A DNA stretch of 64,000 bases from Acanthosepion pharaonis. Taxonomy: Eukaryota; Mollusca; Cephalopoda; Sepiida; Sepiidae. This document shows, one piece after another, positions 46,791-59,995 of the stretch. Each line of letters begins with the position of its first letter. The first letter of the stretch is position 1. Both the position numbers and the translations under genes were made by a program. The DNA is taken from positions 704,001-768,000 of the forward strand of contig CAHIKZ030000811.1 in the NCBI GenBank assembly GCA_903632075.3, written 5' to 3'. A model generated the notes under the pieces. That model worked only from the letters and a program-made list of their open reading frames with translations. It was not told where the DNA came from and ran no database searches.

Positions 46791-49700
46791 GTGATCACCA
46801 AATTTTTTTGCGTCCACCGCATTTTTCGTGGAAATCCTAATTACTTGATATGAAACCAGTGCTTACTAGGCTCATTCCATGAATTCTAATGAAAAAATTT
46901 TCGAACAAGTTTTAGATGAGGGATTTGCCTGTCCCTAATGATAAATAAAAAAAAAGGAAAAAAATAAAGCCCAAAAAAAGGGAAAATATACAGTGATCAC
47001 CCATTTTGCGTCCACCGCATTTTTCGTGGAAATTAATTACTTGATATGAAACCAGTGCTTTTTAGGCTCATTTGAATGAATTCTAATGAAAAAATTTTCG
47101 AACAAGTTTTAGATGAGGATTTTTCCCTAATGATAACTAATGAAATAAATTAAAAAGGAACGTAATAAATGTAAAGCCCAGAAAAGGAAATATACAGTGA
47201 TCACCCACTTTGCGTCCAAAAATTTTCGTGGAAATCCTAATTTTTGATATGAAAACCAGTTAATTAAAGGCTCACTCCATGAATTCTAATGAAAAATTTT
47301 CGAACAAGTTTTAGATGAGGATTTTCCTAAATGAAAAAAATGATAAATTAAAAAAAGGAAACGTAAATGTAAAAAAGCCCAGAAAGAAGGAAATATACAG
47401 TGATCACCCACTTTGCGTCCACCGCATTTTGCGTCCACCGCATTTTTCGTGGAAATCCTAATTACTTGATATGAAACCAGTGCTTACTAGGCTCATTCCA
47501 TGAATTCTAAATGAAAAATATTTTCGAACAAGTTTTAGATGAGGGATTTTTGCCTGTCCCTAATGATAAATTAAAAAAAGGAAACGTAAAAAAAAGCCCA
47601 GAAAGAAAGGAAAATACAGTGATCACCCACTAAATCGTCTTTGCGTCCACCGCATTTTTCGTGGAAATCCTAATTACTTGATATCTAAATTCCATGAATT
47701 CTAATGAAAATATTTCGAACAACAAGTTTTAGATGAGGGATTTGCCTGTCCCTAATGATACTTTAAAAAAGTTTTAAATGTAAAAGGAGAAAGAAGGGAA
47801 AATCCAAACTTTGATATTTTTCGTGGAAAAAAATTTTTTCAAAAATTTGAAAAGATCGAACAAGATGAGGATTTCCAGAAAAAGAAATGATAAATTTTTT
47901 GCGTCCACCGCATTTTTCTTGAAATCCTAAAAAATGGAAAGGCTAATTCCATAAAATTCTAGAAAAAAAGGGAAATACAAGTTTAGATGAGGGATTTGCC
48001 TTCCCCATAAAATTTTTTAATGATCACCCACTTTGCGTCCACCGCATTTTTTTTGTGGATGAAACCTTGATATGCTTACTAGGCTCATTCCATGAATTCT
48101 AATGAAAAATATTTTCGAACAAGTTTTAGAGATGGGATTTGCCTGTCCCTAATGATAAATAAAAGAAAGGAAACGTAAAATGTAAAGCCCAGAAAGAAGG
48201 GAAATATACAGTGATCACCCTTTTGCGTCCACCGCATTTTTCGTGGAAATCCTAATTACTTGATATGAAACCAGTGCTTACTTGGCTCATTCCATGAATT
48301 CTAATGAAAAATATTTTCGAACAAGTTTTAGATGAGGGATTTGCCTGTCCCTAATGATAAATTAAAGAAAGGAAACGTAAATGTAAAGCCCAGAAAGAAG
48401 GGAAATATACTTTGCGTCCACCGCATTTTTCGTGGAAATCCTAATTACTTGATATGAAACCAGTGCTTACTAGGCTCATTCCATGAATTCTAATGAAAAA
48501 TATTTTCGAACAAGTTTTAGAGGAGGGATTTGACTGTCCCTAATGATAAATTAAAATAGGACATGAAAATGTAAAGCCCAGAAAGAAGGGAAATATACAG
48601 TGATCACCCACTTTGCGTCCACCGCATTTTTCGTGGAAATCCTAATAACTTGATATGAAACCAGTGCTTACTAGGCTCATTCTATGAATTCTAATGAAAT
48701 ATATTTTCGAACAAGTTTTAGAGGAGGGATTTGACTGTCCCTAATGATAAATTAAAATAGGACATGAAAATATAAAGCCCAGAAAGAAGGGAAATATACA
48801 GTGATCACCCACTTTGCGTCCACCGCATTTTTCGTGGAAATCCCAATAACTTGATATGAAACCAGTGCTTACTTGGCTCATTCCATGAATTCTAATGAAA
48901 TATATTTTCGAACAAGTTTTAGAGGAGGGATTTGACTGTCCCTAATGATAAATTAAAAAAAGGAAACGTAAAATAAAGCCCCCAGAAAAAGGAAAAATAT
49001 ACAGTGATCACCCACTTTGCGTCCACCGCATTTTTCGTGGAAATCCTAATTACTTGATATGAAACCAGTGCTTACTAGGCTCATTCCATGAATTCTAATG
49101 AAAAATATTTTCGAACAAGTTTTAGATGAGGGATTTGCCTGTACCTAATGATAAATTAAAAAAAGGAAAAAAAATGTAAAGCCCAGAAAGAAGGGAAATA
49201 TACAGTGATCACCCACTTTGCGTCCACCGCATTTTTCGTGGAAATCCTAATTACTTGATATGAAACCAGTGCTTACTAGGCTCATTCCATGAATTCTATG
49301 AAAAAAATATTTTCGAACAAGTTTGAGATGAGGGATTTGCCTGTCCCTAATGATAAATTAAAGAAAGGAAACGTAAATGTAAAGCCCAGAAAGAAGGGAA
49401 ATATACAGTGATCACCCACTTTGCGTCCACCGCATTTTCGTGGAAATCCTAATTACTTGATATGAAACCAGTGCTTACTAGGCTCATTCCATGAATTCTA
49501 ATGAAAAATATTTTCCAACAAGTTTTAGAGGAGGGATTTGCCTGTCCCTAATGATAAATTAAAGAAAGGAAACGTAAATGTAAAGCCCACAAAAAAGGAA
49601 AAATACAGTGATCACCCACTTTCCGTTCAACGAATTTTTCGTGGAAATCCTAATTACTTGATATGAAACCAGTGCTTACTAGGCTCACTCCATGAATTCT

Positions 49701-52700
49701 AATGAAAAATATTTTCGAACAAGTTTTAGATGAGGGATTTGCCTGTCCCTAATGATAAATTAAAAAAGGAAACGAAAATGTAAAGCCCAGAAAGAAGGGA
49801 AATATACAGTGATCACCCACTTTGCGTCCACCATTTTTTTCGTGGAAATCCTAATTACTTGATATGAAACCAGTGCTTACTAGGCTCATTCCATGAATTC
49901 TAATGAAAAATATTTTCGAACAAGTTTTAGATGAGGGATTTGCCTGTCCCTAATGATAAATTAAAAAAGGAAACGAAAAAATGTAAAGCCCAGAAAGAAG
50001 GGGGAAATATACAGTGATCACCCACTTTGCGTCCACCGCATTTTTCGTGGAAATCCTAATTACTTGATATGAAACCAGTGCTTACTAGGCTCATTCCATG
50101 AATTCTAATGAAAAATATTTTTTTCCAACAAGTTTAGATGAGGGATTTGCCTGTCCCTAATGATAAATTAAAAAAGGTAACGTAAATGTAAAGCCCAGAA
50201 AGAAGGGAAATATACAGTGATCACCCACTTTGCGTCCACCGCATTTTTCGTGGAAATCCTAATTACTTGATATGAAACCAGTGCTTACTAGGCTCATTCC
50301 ATGAATTCTAATGAAAAATATTTTCGAACAAGTTTGAGATGAGGGATTTGCCTGTCCCTAATGATAAATTAAAGAAAGGAAACGTAAATGTAAAGCCCAG
50401 AAAGAAGGGAAATATACAGTGATCACCCACTTTGCGTCCACCGCATTTTTCGTGGAAATCCTAATTACTTGATATGAAACCAGTGCTTACTAGGCTCATT
50501 CCATGAATTCTAATGAAAAATATTTTCGAACAAGTTTTAGATGAGGGATTTGCCTGTCCCTAATGATAAATTAAAAAAGGAAACGTAAATGTAAAGCCCA
50601 GAAAGAAGGGAAATATACAGTGATCACCCACTTTGCGTCCACCGCATTTTTCGTGGAAATCCTAATTACTTGATATGAAACCAGTGCTTACTAGGCTCAT
50701 TCCATGAATTCTAATGAAAAATATTTTCCAACAAGTTTGAGATGAGGGATTTGCCTGTCCCTAATGATAAATAAAGAAAGGAAACGTAAATGTAAAGCCC
50801 AGAAAGAAGGGAAATATACAGTGATCACCCACTTTGCGTCCACCGCATTTTTCGTGGAAATCCTAATTACTTGATATGAAACCAGTGCTTACTAGGCTCA
50901 TTCCATGAATTCTAATGAAAAAAATATTTTCGAACAAGTTTTAGATGAGGTTTTTGCCTGTCCCTAATGATAAATAAAAAAAGGAAACGAAAATGTAAAG
51001 CCCAGAAAGAAGGGAAATATACAGTGATCACCCACTTTGCGTCCACCGCATTTTTCGTGGAAATCCTAATTACTTGATATGAAACCAGTGCTTACTAGGC
51101 TCATTCCATGAATTCTAATGAAAAAATATTTTCGAACAAGTTTTAGATGAGGGATTTGCCTGTCCCTAATGATAAATAAAAAAAAGGAAATAAAAATGAA
51201 AAAAGCCCAGAAAGAAGGGAAATATACAGTGATCACCCACTTTGCGTCCACCGCATGAAAAATTTTTCGTGGAAATCCTAATTACTTGATATGAAAACCA
51301 GAAATGCTTACTAGGCTCATTCCATGAATTCTAACTTGAAAAAATATTTTCCAACAAGTTTTAGATGAGGGATTTGCCTGTCCCTAATGATAAATTAAAA
51401 AAAGGAAACGTAAATGTAAAGCCCAGAAAGAAGGGAAATATACAGTGATCACCCACTTTGCGTCCACCGCATTTTTTTCGTGGAAATCCTAATTACTTGA
51501 TATGAAACCAGTGCTTACTAGGCTCATTCCATGAATTCTAATGAAAAAAATATTTTCGAACAAGTTTTAGATGAGGGATTTGCCTGTCCCTAATGATAAA
51601 TTAAAAAAAGGAAACGTAAAATGTAAAGCCCAGAAAGAAGGGAAATATACAGTGATCACCCACTTTGCGTCCACCGCATTTTTCGTGGAAATCCTAATTA
51701 CTTGATATGAAACCAGTGCTTACTAGGCTCATTCCATGAATTCTAATGAAAAAATTTTTTCGAACAAGTTTAGAGATGGGGATTTGCCTGTCCCTAATGA
51801 TAAATTAAAAAAAGGTAAAATGTAAATGTAAAAGCCCAGAAAGAAGGGAAATATACAGTGATCACCCACTTTGCGTCCACCGCATTTTTTTCGTGGAAAT
51901 CCTAATTACTTGATATGAAACCAGTGCTTACTAGGCTCATTCCATGAATTCTAATGAAAAAAATATTTTCGAACAAGTTTTAGATGAGGATTTGCCTGTC
52001 CCTAATGATAAATTAAAAAAAGGAAACGTAAATGTAAAAAGCCCAGAAAGAAGGGAAATATACAGTGATCACCCACTTTGCGTCCACCGCATATTTCGTG
52101 GAAATCCTAATTACTTGATATGAAACCAGTGCTTACTAGGGTCATTCCATGAATTCTAATGAAAAATATTTTTGCAATAATTTGAGAGGAGGGATTTGCC
52201 GGTACCTAATGATAAATTAAAGAAAGGAAACGTAAATATAAAGCACAGAAAGAAGGGAAATATACAGTGATCACCCACTTTGCGTCCACCGCATTTTTTC
52301 GTGGAAATCCTAATTACTTGATATGAAACCAGTGCTTACTAGGCTCATTCCATGAATTCTAATGAAAAATATTTTCGAACAAGTTTTAGAGATGAGGGAT
52401 TTGCCTGTCCCTAATGATAAATTAAAAAAGGAAACGTAAATGTAAAGCCCAGAAAGAAGGGAAATATACAGTGATCACCCAGTTTTTTGCGTCCACCGCA
52501 TTTTTCGTGGAAATCCTAATTACTTGACATGAAACCAGTACTTACTAGGCTCACTCCATGAATTCTAATGAAAAATATTTTCGAACAAGTTTTAGATGAG
52601 GGATTTGCCTGTCCATAATGATAAATTAACAAAGGAAACGTAAATGTAAAGCCCAGAAAGAAGGGAAATATACAGTGATCACCCACTTTGCGTCCACTGC

Positions 52701-54890
52701 ATTTTTTGTGCAAATCCTAATTACTTGATATGAAACCAGTACATACTAGGCTCACTCCATGAATTCTAATGAAAAATATTTTCGAACAAGTTTTAGATGA
52801 GGGATTTGCCTGTCCATAATGATAAATTAAAGAAAGGAAACGTAAATGTAAAGCCCAGAAAGAAGGGAAATATACAGTGATCACCCACTTTGCGTCCACC
52901 GCATTTTTCGTGGAAATCCTAATTACTTGATATGAAACCAGTGCTTACTAGGCTCATCCATGAATTCTAATAAAAAAAAATATTTTCGAACAAGTTTTAG
53001 ATGAGGGATTTGCCTGTCCCTAATGATAAATTAAAAAAAGGAAACGTAAATGTAAAGCCCAGAAAGAAGGGAAATATACAGTGATCACCCACTTTGCGTC
53101 CACCGCATTTTTCGTGGAAATCCTAATTACTTGATATGAAACCAGTGCTTACTAGGCTCATTCCATGAATTCTAATGAAAAATATTTTCGAACAAGTTTT
53201 AGATGAGGGATTTGCCTGTCCCTAATGATAAATTAAAGAAAGGAAACGTAAATGTAAAGCCCAGAAAGAAGGGAAATATACAGTGATCACCCACTTTGCG
53301 TCCACCGCATTTTTCGTGGAAATCCTAATTACTTGATATGAAACCAGTGCTTACTAGGCTCATTCCAAGAATTCTAATGAAAAAAATATTTTCGAACAAG
53401 TTTTAGATGAGGGATTTGCCTGTCCCTAATGATAAATTAAAAAAGGAAACGTAAATGAAAGCCCAGAAAGAAGGGAAAATATACAGTGATCACCCACTTT
53501 GCGTCCACCGCATTTTTCGTGGAAATCCTAATTACTTGATATGAAACCAGTGCTTACTAGGCTCATTCCATGAATTCTAATGAAAAATATTTTCGAACAA
53601 GTTTTAGATGAGGGATTTGCCTGTCCCTAATGATAAATTAAAAAAGGAAATAAAAATGTAAAGCCCAGAAAGAAGGGAAATATACAGTGATCACCCACTT
53701 TGCGCGTCCATTTTTCGTGGAAATCCTAATTTTGATATGAAACCAGTGAAATCCATGAATTAATGAAAATATTTTCCAACAAGTTTTAGATTGTCCCTAA
53801 TGATAAATTGAAAGGAAACGTAAATGTAAAGCCCAGAAAGAAGGGAAATATACAGTGATCACCCACTTTAGGTCCTCATTTTTCCATGAATCCTAATTAA
53901 TGAAACCAAAAATCATTCCATTTTCTAATGAAAAATAGAACAAGTTTTAGATGAGGGATTTGCCTGTCCCTAATGATAAAAATTAAAAAAGGAAACGTAA
54001 ATGTAAAGCCCAGAAAGAAGGGAAATATACAGTGATCACCCACTTTGCGTCCACCGCATTTTTTTCGTGGAAATCCTAATTACTTGATATGAAACCAGTG
54101 CTTACTAGGCTCATTCCATGAATTCTAATGAAAAATATTTTCGAACAAGTTTTAGATGAGGGATTTGCCTGTCCCTAATGATAAATTAAAAAAAGGAAAC
54201 GTAAATGTAAAAAGCCCAGAAAGAAAGGGAAATATACAGTGATCACCCACTTTGCGTCCACCGCATTTTTCGTGGAAATCCTAATTACTTGATATGAAAC
54301 CAGTGCTTACTAGGCTCATTCCATGAATTCTAATGAAAAATATTTTCGAACAAGTTTTAGATGAGGGATTTGCCTGTCCCTAATGATAAATTAAAGAAAG
54401 GAAACGTAAAATAAAAGCAGAAAGACGGGAAATATACAGTGATCACCCATTTTTTGCGTCCACCGCATTTTTCGTGCAAATCCTAATTAATTCATATGAA
54501 AACAGTGCTTACTAGCCTCACTCCATGAATTCTAATGAAAAATATTTTCGAACAAGTTTTAGATGAGGGATTTGCCTGTCCCTAATGATAAATTAAAAAA
54601 GGGAAACGTAAAATGTAAAAGCCCAGAAAGAAGGGAAATATACAGTGATCACCCACTTTGCGTCCACCGCATTTTTCGTGGAAATCCTAATTACTTGATA
54701 TGAAACCAGTGCTTACTAGGCTCATTCCATGAATTCTAAATGAAAATATTTTCGAACAAGTTTTAGATGAGGGATTTTGAATGATTGTCCCTAATGATAA
54801 ATTAAAGAAAGGAAACGTAAATGTAAAGCCCAGAAAAAGGGAAATATTGATCACCCACTTTGTCATTTTTCGTGGAAATCCAAATTCACT
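46791..54890. repeat. Satellite array, ~202-bp monomer, about 39 copies
   Basis: Head-to-tail monomers, each with 'gtgatcacccactttgcgtc', 'ccaccgcatttttcgtgg', 'tacttgatatgaaaccagtg', 'cattccatgaattctaatg', 'cgaacaagttttagatgagg', 'gcctgtccctaatgataaat' and 'gtaaagcccagaaagaaggg'. Start-to-start distances measured on 'gcgtccaccgca' from 50029 to 51039 are 203, 202, 201, 201 and 203. Central copies (49-54 kb) are almost identical; copies at 47.1-48.0 kb and 53.7-54.0 kb are shortened or corrupted. Short minus frames in the array (for example 51066-51251 and 52516-52899) are shadows of the repeat, not genes. Length near a nucleosome repeat and homogeneity fit a heterochromatic satellite. Confidence 0.97.
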
Positions 54891-55540
54891 GATATGAAAG
54901 GTCAAGTAAATTAAAATGTTTTAAATGAGAATTTCCTCCTAACAAAATTAAAGAAATAAAACGTAAATAAAGGATTGAAAGAAGGAAAAATATACAGTGA
55001 TCACCCACTTTGCGTCCAACAAAAATTTTTCCTGGAAATCCTAATTTCTTGATATGAAACCAGTGCTTACTAGGCTTTTTCCATGAATTCTAATAAAAAA
55101 TATTTTAGACATGGAAGTTTTAGATGATTTCGCAAAATTTAATGATAAATTTTGAAAGGAAACGTAAATCTACTGAAAAAAGGAAATAAAACAGGAAATC
55201 ACCCACTTTGCGTCCCCGCATTTTGGTGGAAATCAAAATTACTTGATATGAAAATTCAATTCAAAACAATTTTCAATATGAATTTAATGCGACTGAAATA
55301 TTTTTGAACATGTTTTAGATGAGGGATTTGCCTGTCCCTAATGATAAGAGAAAATTTTCTCCCCTCCCTTGAAACAAGCGTATCGAAAAAAAAAATGATT
55401 CCAATTGATTCCATTAAATTCTAATTACTTGAAATGAAACCAGTGCTCCTAATTCCATGAATTCTAAATGAAAATTTGAACAAGTTTTAGATTGAAAAAA
55501 TGATGATAATTTAAAAAAGGAAAATAAAATTTTGATGAGA
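54891..55540. repeat. Degenerate right edge of the 202-bp satellite
   Basis: Monomer fragments continue to about 55510 with growing divergence. At about 55115-55160 the text mixes 202-bp-type ('gttttagatga', 'aatgataaatttt') and 400-bp-type ('gatttcgcaaaattta') wording. Confidence 0.65.
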
Positions 55541-56289
55541 TTTCATCTAAAAAAAAAGTTGAAATGAAATCTCTTCTTGATTGAAAAACCAAATTTAATT
55601 CACAATGAAAAATATTTTCGAACGAAGGTCATCCTCCCCCTTAACAAGCTGTCCTGAAAAAATTCTTGATTCATCTAAATTAAAGGTGAAATTTCTCACA
55701 ATCTGATATCTATTTCATGAGGATCCCCGTAGAAAGAGAGGAAAAAGTTGAAATGCGATCTCTGAGAGCAAACCCAATTCGGCATGAAAATGTAAAAAAC
55801 GGTGACCAAGCGACACGGTCGAATTTGCAATTTGCCCTAGAAAAAAATTGAAAAAAAAAATGTAAATGTACACATGGACAGTGTGGACTTGAGAGATTTC
55901 GAAACAATTTAATACCAATTTTGATGCGATTTCATCTACTGGAAAAAAGTTATAAAGCAGTGAAATGTGAGTGATCCCCAGTTTTGGTCCGCATTTTTGA
56001 AAATTCCAACAAATTCGCTAACACAATGTCCCATATCGTCGAAACTCAATTCCCTACACATTTTTTGAAATAATTCTTTGACTCATGGATTAAGCAGGAA
56101 ATTCCTCACAATCTCATATGTATTTTATGAGGGTTCCATAGAGTTGCAAATTTCAAATGTAATCTTATCGATTTTAAAAGCGGTTTTCTGACACCGTAAA
56201 CTTTGAAAGGGCACAGCAGGGATATGGTCGAGGCCTTTCTTTGCTCTATTAAGCCAAATTTAAAATCCTTCTAGACAGGCATGAGTCGA
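55541..56289. repeat. ~400-bp tandem repeat, block 4
   Basis: Anchor 'gtgatccccagttttggtcc' at 55971 with the usual partners before and after ('tttcatctactggaaaaaag', 'ggaaattcctcacaatct'). Same family as blocks 1 and 3. Confidence 0.8.
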
Positions 56290-57039
56290 CAAATTCCGCA
56301 CAATTTAATACTTGTACGAAAAGTATTGCAATTTTTTTTTAATTTTCTTGTGTATCAAACTACATTAGAATCAATAATAAAATCAGTATGGATAAAATTC
56401 TGGAAAACACCATTTTTTAGGTTTCTATTACTACTAGGGACTAAAACCTCAATCTTCGATGTCTGATTTAAGGCTTATATCTTCCACGAAAATGATTGCA
56501 AATTTTTTTTCTTTTCTTACCCATCAAAACACGTAAGAATCAATATAAAATCAATATAAAAAAAAAATTGGAAAATGGCATTTTTGAGGCTTCTCTTACT
56601 ACTAGCGACTAAAACCGCTATCTTCGATGTGTGATTTAATGCATATATCTTGCACGAAAGTATTGCATTTTTTTTGTTTTCTTACACATCAAACTATATT
56701 AGAAGAAATAATAAAATCAATATGAATAAAAAAATTTGGAAATTCCATTTTTGAGGCTCCTATTACTACTAGGGCCTAAAACTGCAATGTTCGATGTCTG
56801 ATTGAAGGCATTTGTCTTGCACGAAAAGGATTGCAATTGTTTTTTTCTTTTCTTATGCATCTAACTTTATAAGAATCAATAATAAAATGAATACAAATAA
56901 AAAATTTTGGAAATCAGCATTTTTGAGGCTTCTATTACTACTAGGGGCTAAAACTGCGATCTTCAATGTCTGATTTAAGGCATATGTCTTGCATGAGAAT
57001 GATTGCAATTGCCTTTTTCTTTTCTCATGCCACAAATTA
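56290..57039. repeat. ~168-bp tandem repeat, 4-5 units
   Basis: Anchor 'cttgcacgaaaaggattgca' or near match at 56311, 56481, 56649, 56816 and 56988: intervals 170, 168, 167 and 172. Other blocks are 'ttttgaggcttct', 'attactactagggactaaaa', 'tcgatgtctgattt' and 'aagaatcaataataaaat'. Confidence 0.9.
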
Positions 57040-57607
57040 CAGCACTTAAAATTTCTATAAAACCCCTTAGACAAGTTGCAACTTCATTGAACCCCTTGTT
57101 TTCCCTATTCAAGCTACTGGAAAAATTTTAAACATTGATTAAGGAAGAAATTCCTTAACATTTGTTATCAATTTTATAATTATTTCATAGAAAACCAAAA
57201 TTTGAAATCAAGAGAAATATAGCAACCCGGTTTTTGGACACTTTAAATTATGAAATCAGACCCCAAAACATGGCTCAACATCCTCATACCTGCAGTTCCC
57301 TCTATTCAACCAAATGAAAAATCCTGTTATATATGGAGTAATTAATAAATTTCCTACAATTTAAAACCAATTTTCAAAATATTTCAATCAATGGAAAATA
57401 TTTAAAATGAAGTGAAATATGACTGATCCCCCAGTTTTGGGCTGCACTAAAAATTTCAAGAAAACCCCTAAGACAAGTTGCGTCTTCATCACTTACCAAA
57501 TTTTTCCTATTCATCCCACTGAAAAATAATTTTATACTTACACAGTAAAATTCCATATCAATTTTCAGCTAATAGCAAACATATCACACTTCAGTATTTT
57601 ATACACC

Positions 57608-57609
<2 letters not shown>

Positions 57610-57693
<84 letters not shown>
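57610..57693. repeat. (TA)n(TG)n microsatellite, expanded in copy 2
   Basis: About 84 bases here; the orthologous site in copy 1 (30492-30515) is only about 24 bases. Confidence 0.95.
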
Positions 57694-57943
57694 ACCCAAA
57701 ATCACTCTTTCCTTTATCACATGTCCAACTAAGTTAGCAAATCATTCCATAAAATGACATCTTTACCCAAACCAAATCTCGTAATGTCATTACAGAACAT
57801 TAAAATAATTACATTATAATGTTCCATTTTTTTAATTAAATATTGATTGAAAATATCCCATTTCTAAATATTCTCATTTACTCTATGATAATTTCACTAT
57901 ATCTTGTAGCTTTGATGTGGCACAAAACCCAAACACTACTTCT

Positions 57944-58132
57944 CTATATAAAACATCTACTAATTCTAACTCTTGTTTTTATAAAGTATGACAGTGAGTG
58001 CCCTGAAAAATATCCATCTGCTGTTATTAATAACTGAATCCAAAGAGCTAAAATCATTTCTTTATCCAAAACAATATTCATTAAAGAATTAAATAATATA
58101 AAACTAACACTTATCAATAATGGGGCCCCCAA
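57944..58132 (-). pseudogene. Frameshifted duplicate of the 30720-30953 ORF
   Basis: Same N-terminal 44 or so codons as the copy 1 frame, with few differences (LMNIVL for LMHIVL, LLITAD for LLMTAD). It is then frameshifted by an extra T in the T-run near 57980, so the HQSYKI end is lost. The extra T lies in a homopolymer and could be a sequencing error. Confidence 0.35.
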
Positions 58133-59927
58133 TTATGTAGTTGATGAACAAATCAAATTTCATTTAAACAACAATTTTAGCAATAAAACCATAGTTATAA
58201 AAATAATAATGACAATAATGCTATTAACATATATTATCAAAATCAAATGCACCACATTTACAAAAATCTCAAAACAGCAATTAAAAAGTTCATACATAGA
58301 TATATAAAACCAGTCGATAAAATAAATACATTAGATTCATTATTTAATATAAAAAATCCAAAACTCTCAACTTATTCATTAAATGTAATATATCCTAAAC
58401 TTCCAAGTCCTTAATAAGACTAATTTTGTGTATGAATATACTTACCCACTCAGCGAATGTTTCTCTGTAATTCAAAAGCATGAAACTTTTAATATAGGAT
58501 ATACCACAACCACATTCTCATGAGGACTTACCTGCCACCTATCGGAGCAGAGTACCATCAGATAACATTAATAAGCAGCATCAGGATCTCATAGTAACAT
58601 TAAACATCTACACACAAACAATGCCAAAATACTAGTAAAATCAAATTCTTATCATTCTTGAAGCAATACTCATACAATGAAAACAATCATCGATAAATAA
58701 AAACAATTATAAGAGCTCACATCCTTAAACATACAGGGTGATTGAAATTTTGTCCTTGTCTGCAAAAGGATTATCCATAATTTGTAAAAGTCCATCATTA
58801 ATCAACACAAAATGTTTATTTTAAAAATGGAAATTTAAGTGTAATTTGAGTACAGTAGGATCGTGAAAATATTTACAATATTAAAATACTCTCTCTCTCT
58901 CTCTCTCTCTCCCTACATGCTATGTCTCTTCAGAATGTGGGCAATCATGGCTCTCTACAACTTTCTTTGGTTGCTCAGAATAATACTTGCTCCTATATGC
59001 TTTCCTTTTCTCTTTGAAGTATTTGTTTCTCTATCCATTTGTCCAGACTCAAATGTCTGTCCAAAAGAATTGGAAATGGTCAAGAGACATGGTGCCAGTC
59101 TTTGACAGACCAATGTTTGCTGATCCAGATGAAGTAACTGAAGCTGTATTCTAAATAATGGTACCCTTGTGGGTTGACAACTCTAAAACTCTGTAGAATG
59201 CAGTGTGTATTATACAATGCACAGGCTGATAGGTTGTAGCACTGGTATTGAATTACTGGCATTGAATTACATTGCCTTTCATTGTATCATTCTCATCATT
59301 TTCAGTTGCCAGCAGCCTCATTCATGCATTACATTTGAGTAACAACAGTTTTCATGTTTTTTTTTTTTTTTTTTTTAGAATAATGTTAACCCTGTGCAAG
59401 GCTCAAAAGCCACTCAGTTTATGAGGATATATGGGGAAGATAACTGTTGACTCTAGACTCAAACAGGTTAAGATTGTTGGGATTGGGTAAGCATTCTCTT
59501 GGGAGTCAGATCAACAAAGCAACATTTCATGACATCTACAGCTAGACTTTTTACATATTTTGTATTATGAGATATCTGACAGAGGCCTTTTCCACAAGTG
59601 CAGGAGGGTGAAATCATGCAGTGTACTGTTTATTCTAATGGTATTGGCAATTAATTATCACCATTATACTATTCTCACTCCCAAAGAAGGAAACCATCCA
59701 CTATCCTATCCCAAATGTGTCAGTAATATCACGGTTTTATCTAATGGGTTACTAAGGAGTTTCTTTAATTAATCCAATATTCATGTGACTAATATAAATT
59801 AAGTTCTCTCTTATTGATATAGATTTGGTTAAAATAGAATCCATTTTTCTGATGATGCTATTTCATTTTTTTCACTATTTTATCAAGTTCTTCCCATGCT
59901 AATGCTGGGGGTGGCTTCAGACATTTG

Positions 59928-59967
<40 letters not shown>

Positions 59968-59995
59968 CAGATAAAATTAAATATATAGCCATTTT

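Larger units (their letters stand above)
57040..59975. repeat. Large duplication, segment 1, copy 2
   Basis: Direct copy of 29913-32760. It starts right after the 168-bp units. Longer microsatellites at 57610-57693, 58890-58911 and 59930-59961; a short 'attactggcattga' tandem near 59250 is absent from copy 1. Confidence 0.92.

Noticed and set aside
46800..54700. CENP-B-box-like words in the satellite (TTCG....A..)
   Set aside because: Two places match the first half of the box (TTCGTGGAAAT and TTCGAACAAGT), but the required CGGG half is missing, so the match is no better than chance.
46791..54890. Regularly spaced repeats resembling a CRISPR array
   Set aside because: The whole ~202-bp unit is repeated, with no unique spacers, in a eukaryotic context.
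51066..54905. Minus-strand frames of 60-72 codons repeated through the satellite
   Set aside because: They are the same satellite text read in frame in different monomers and are interrupted in most copies.
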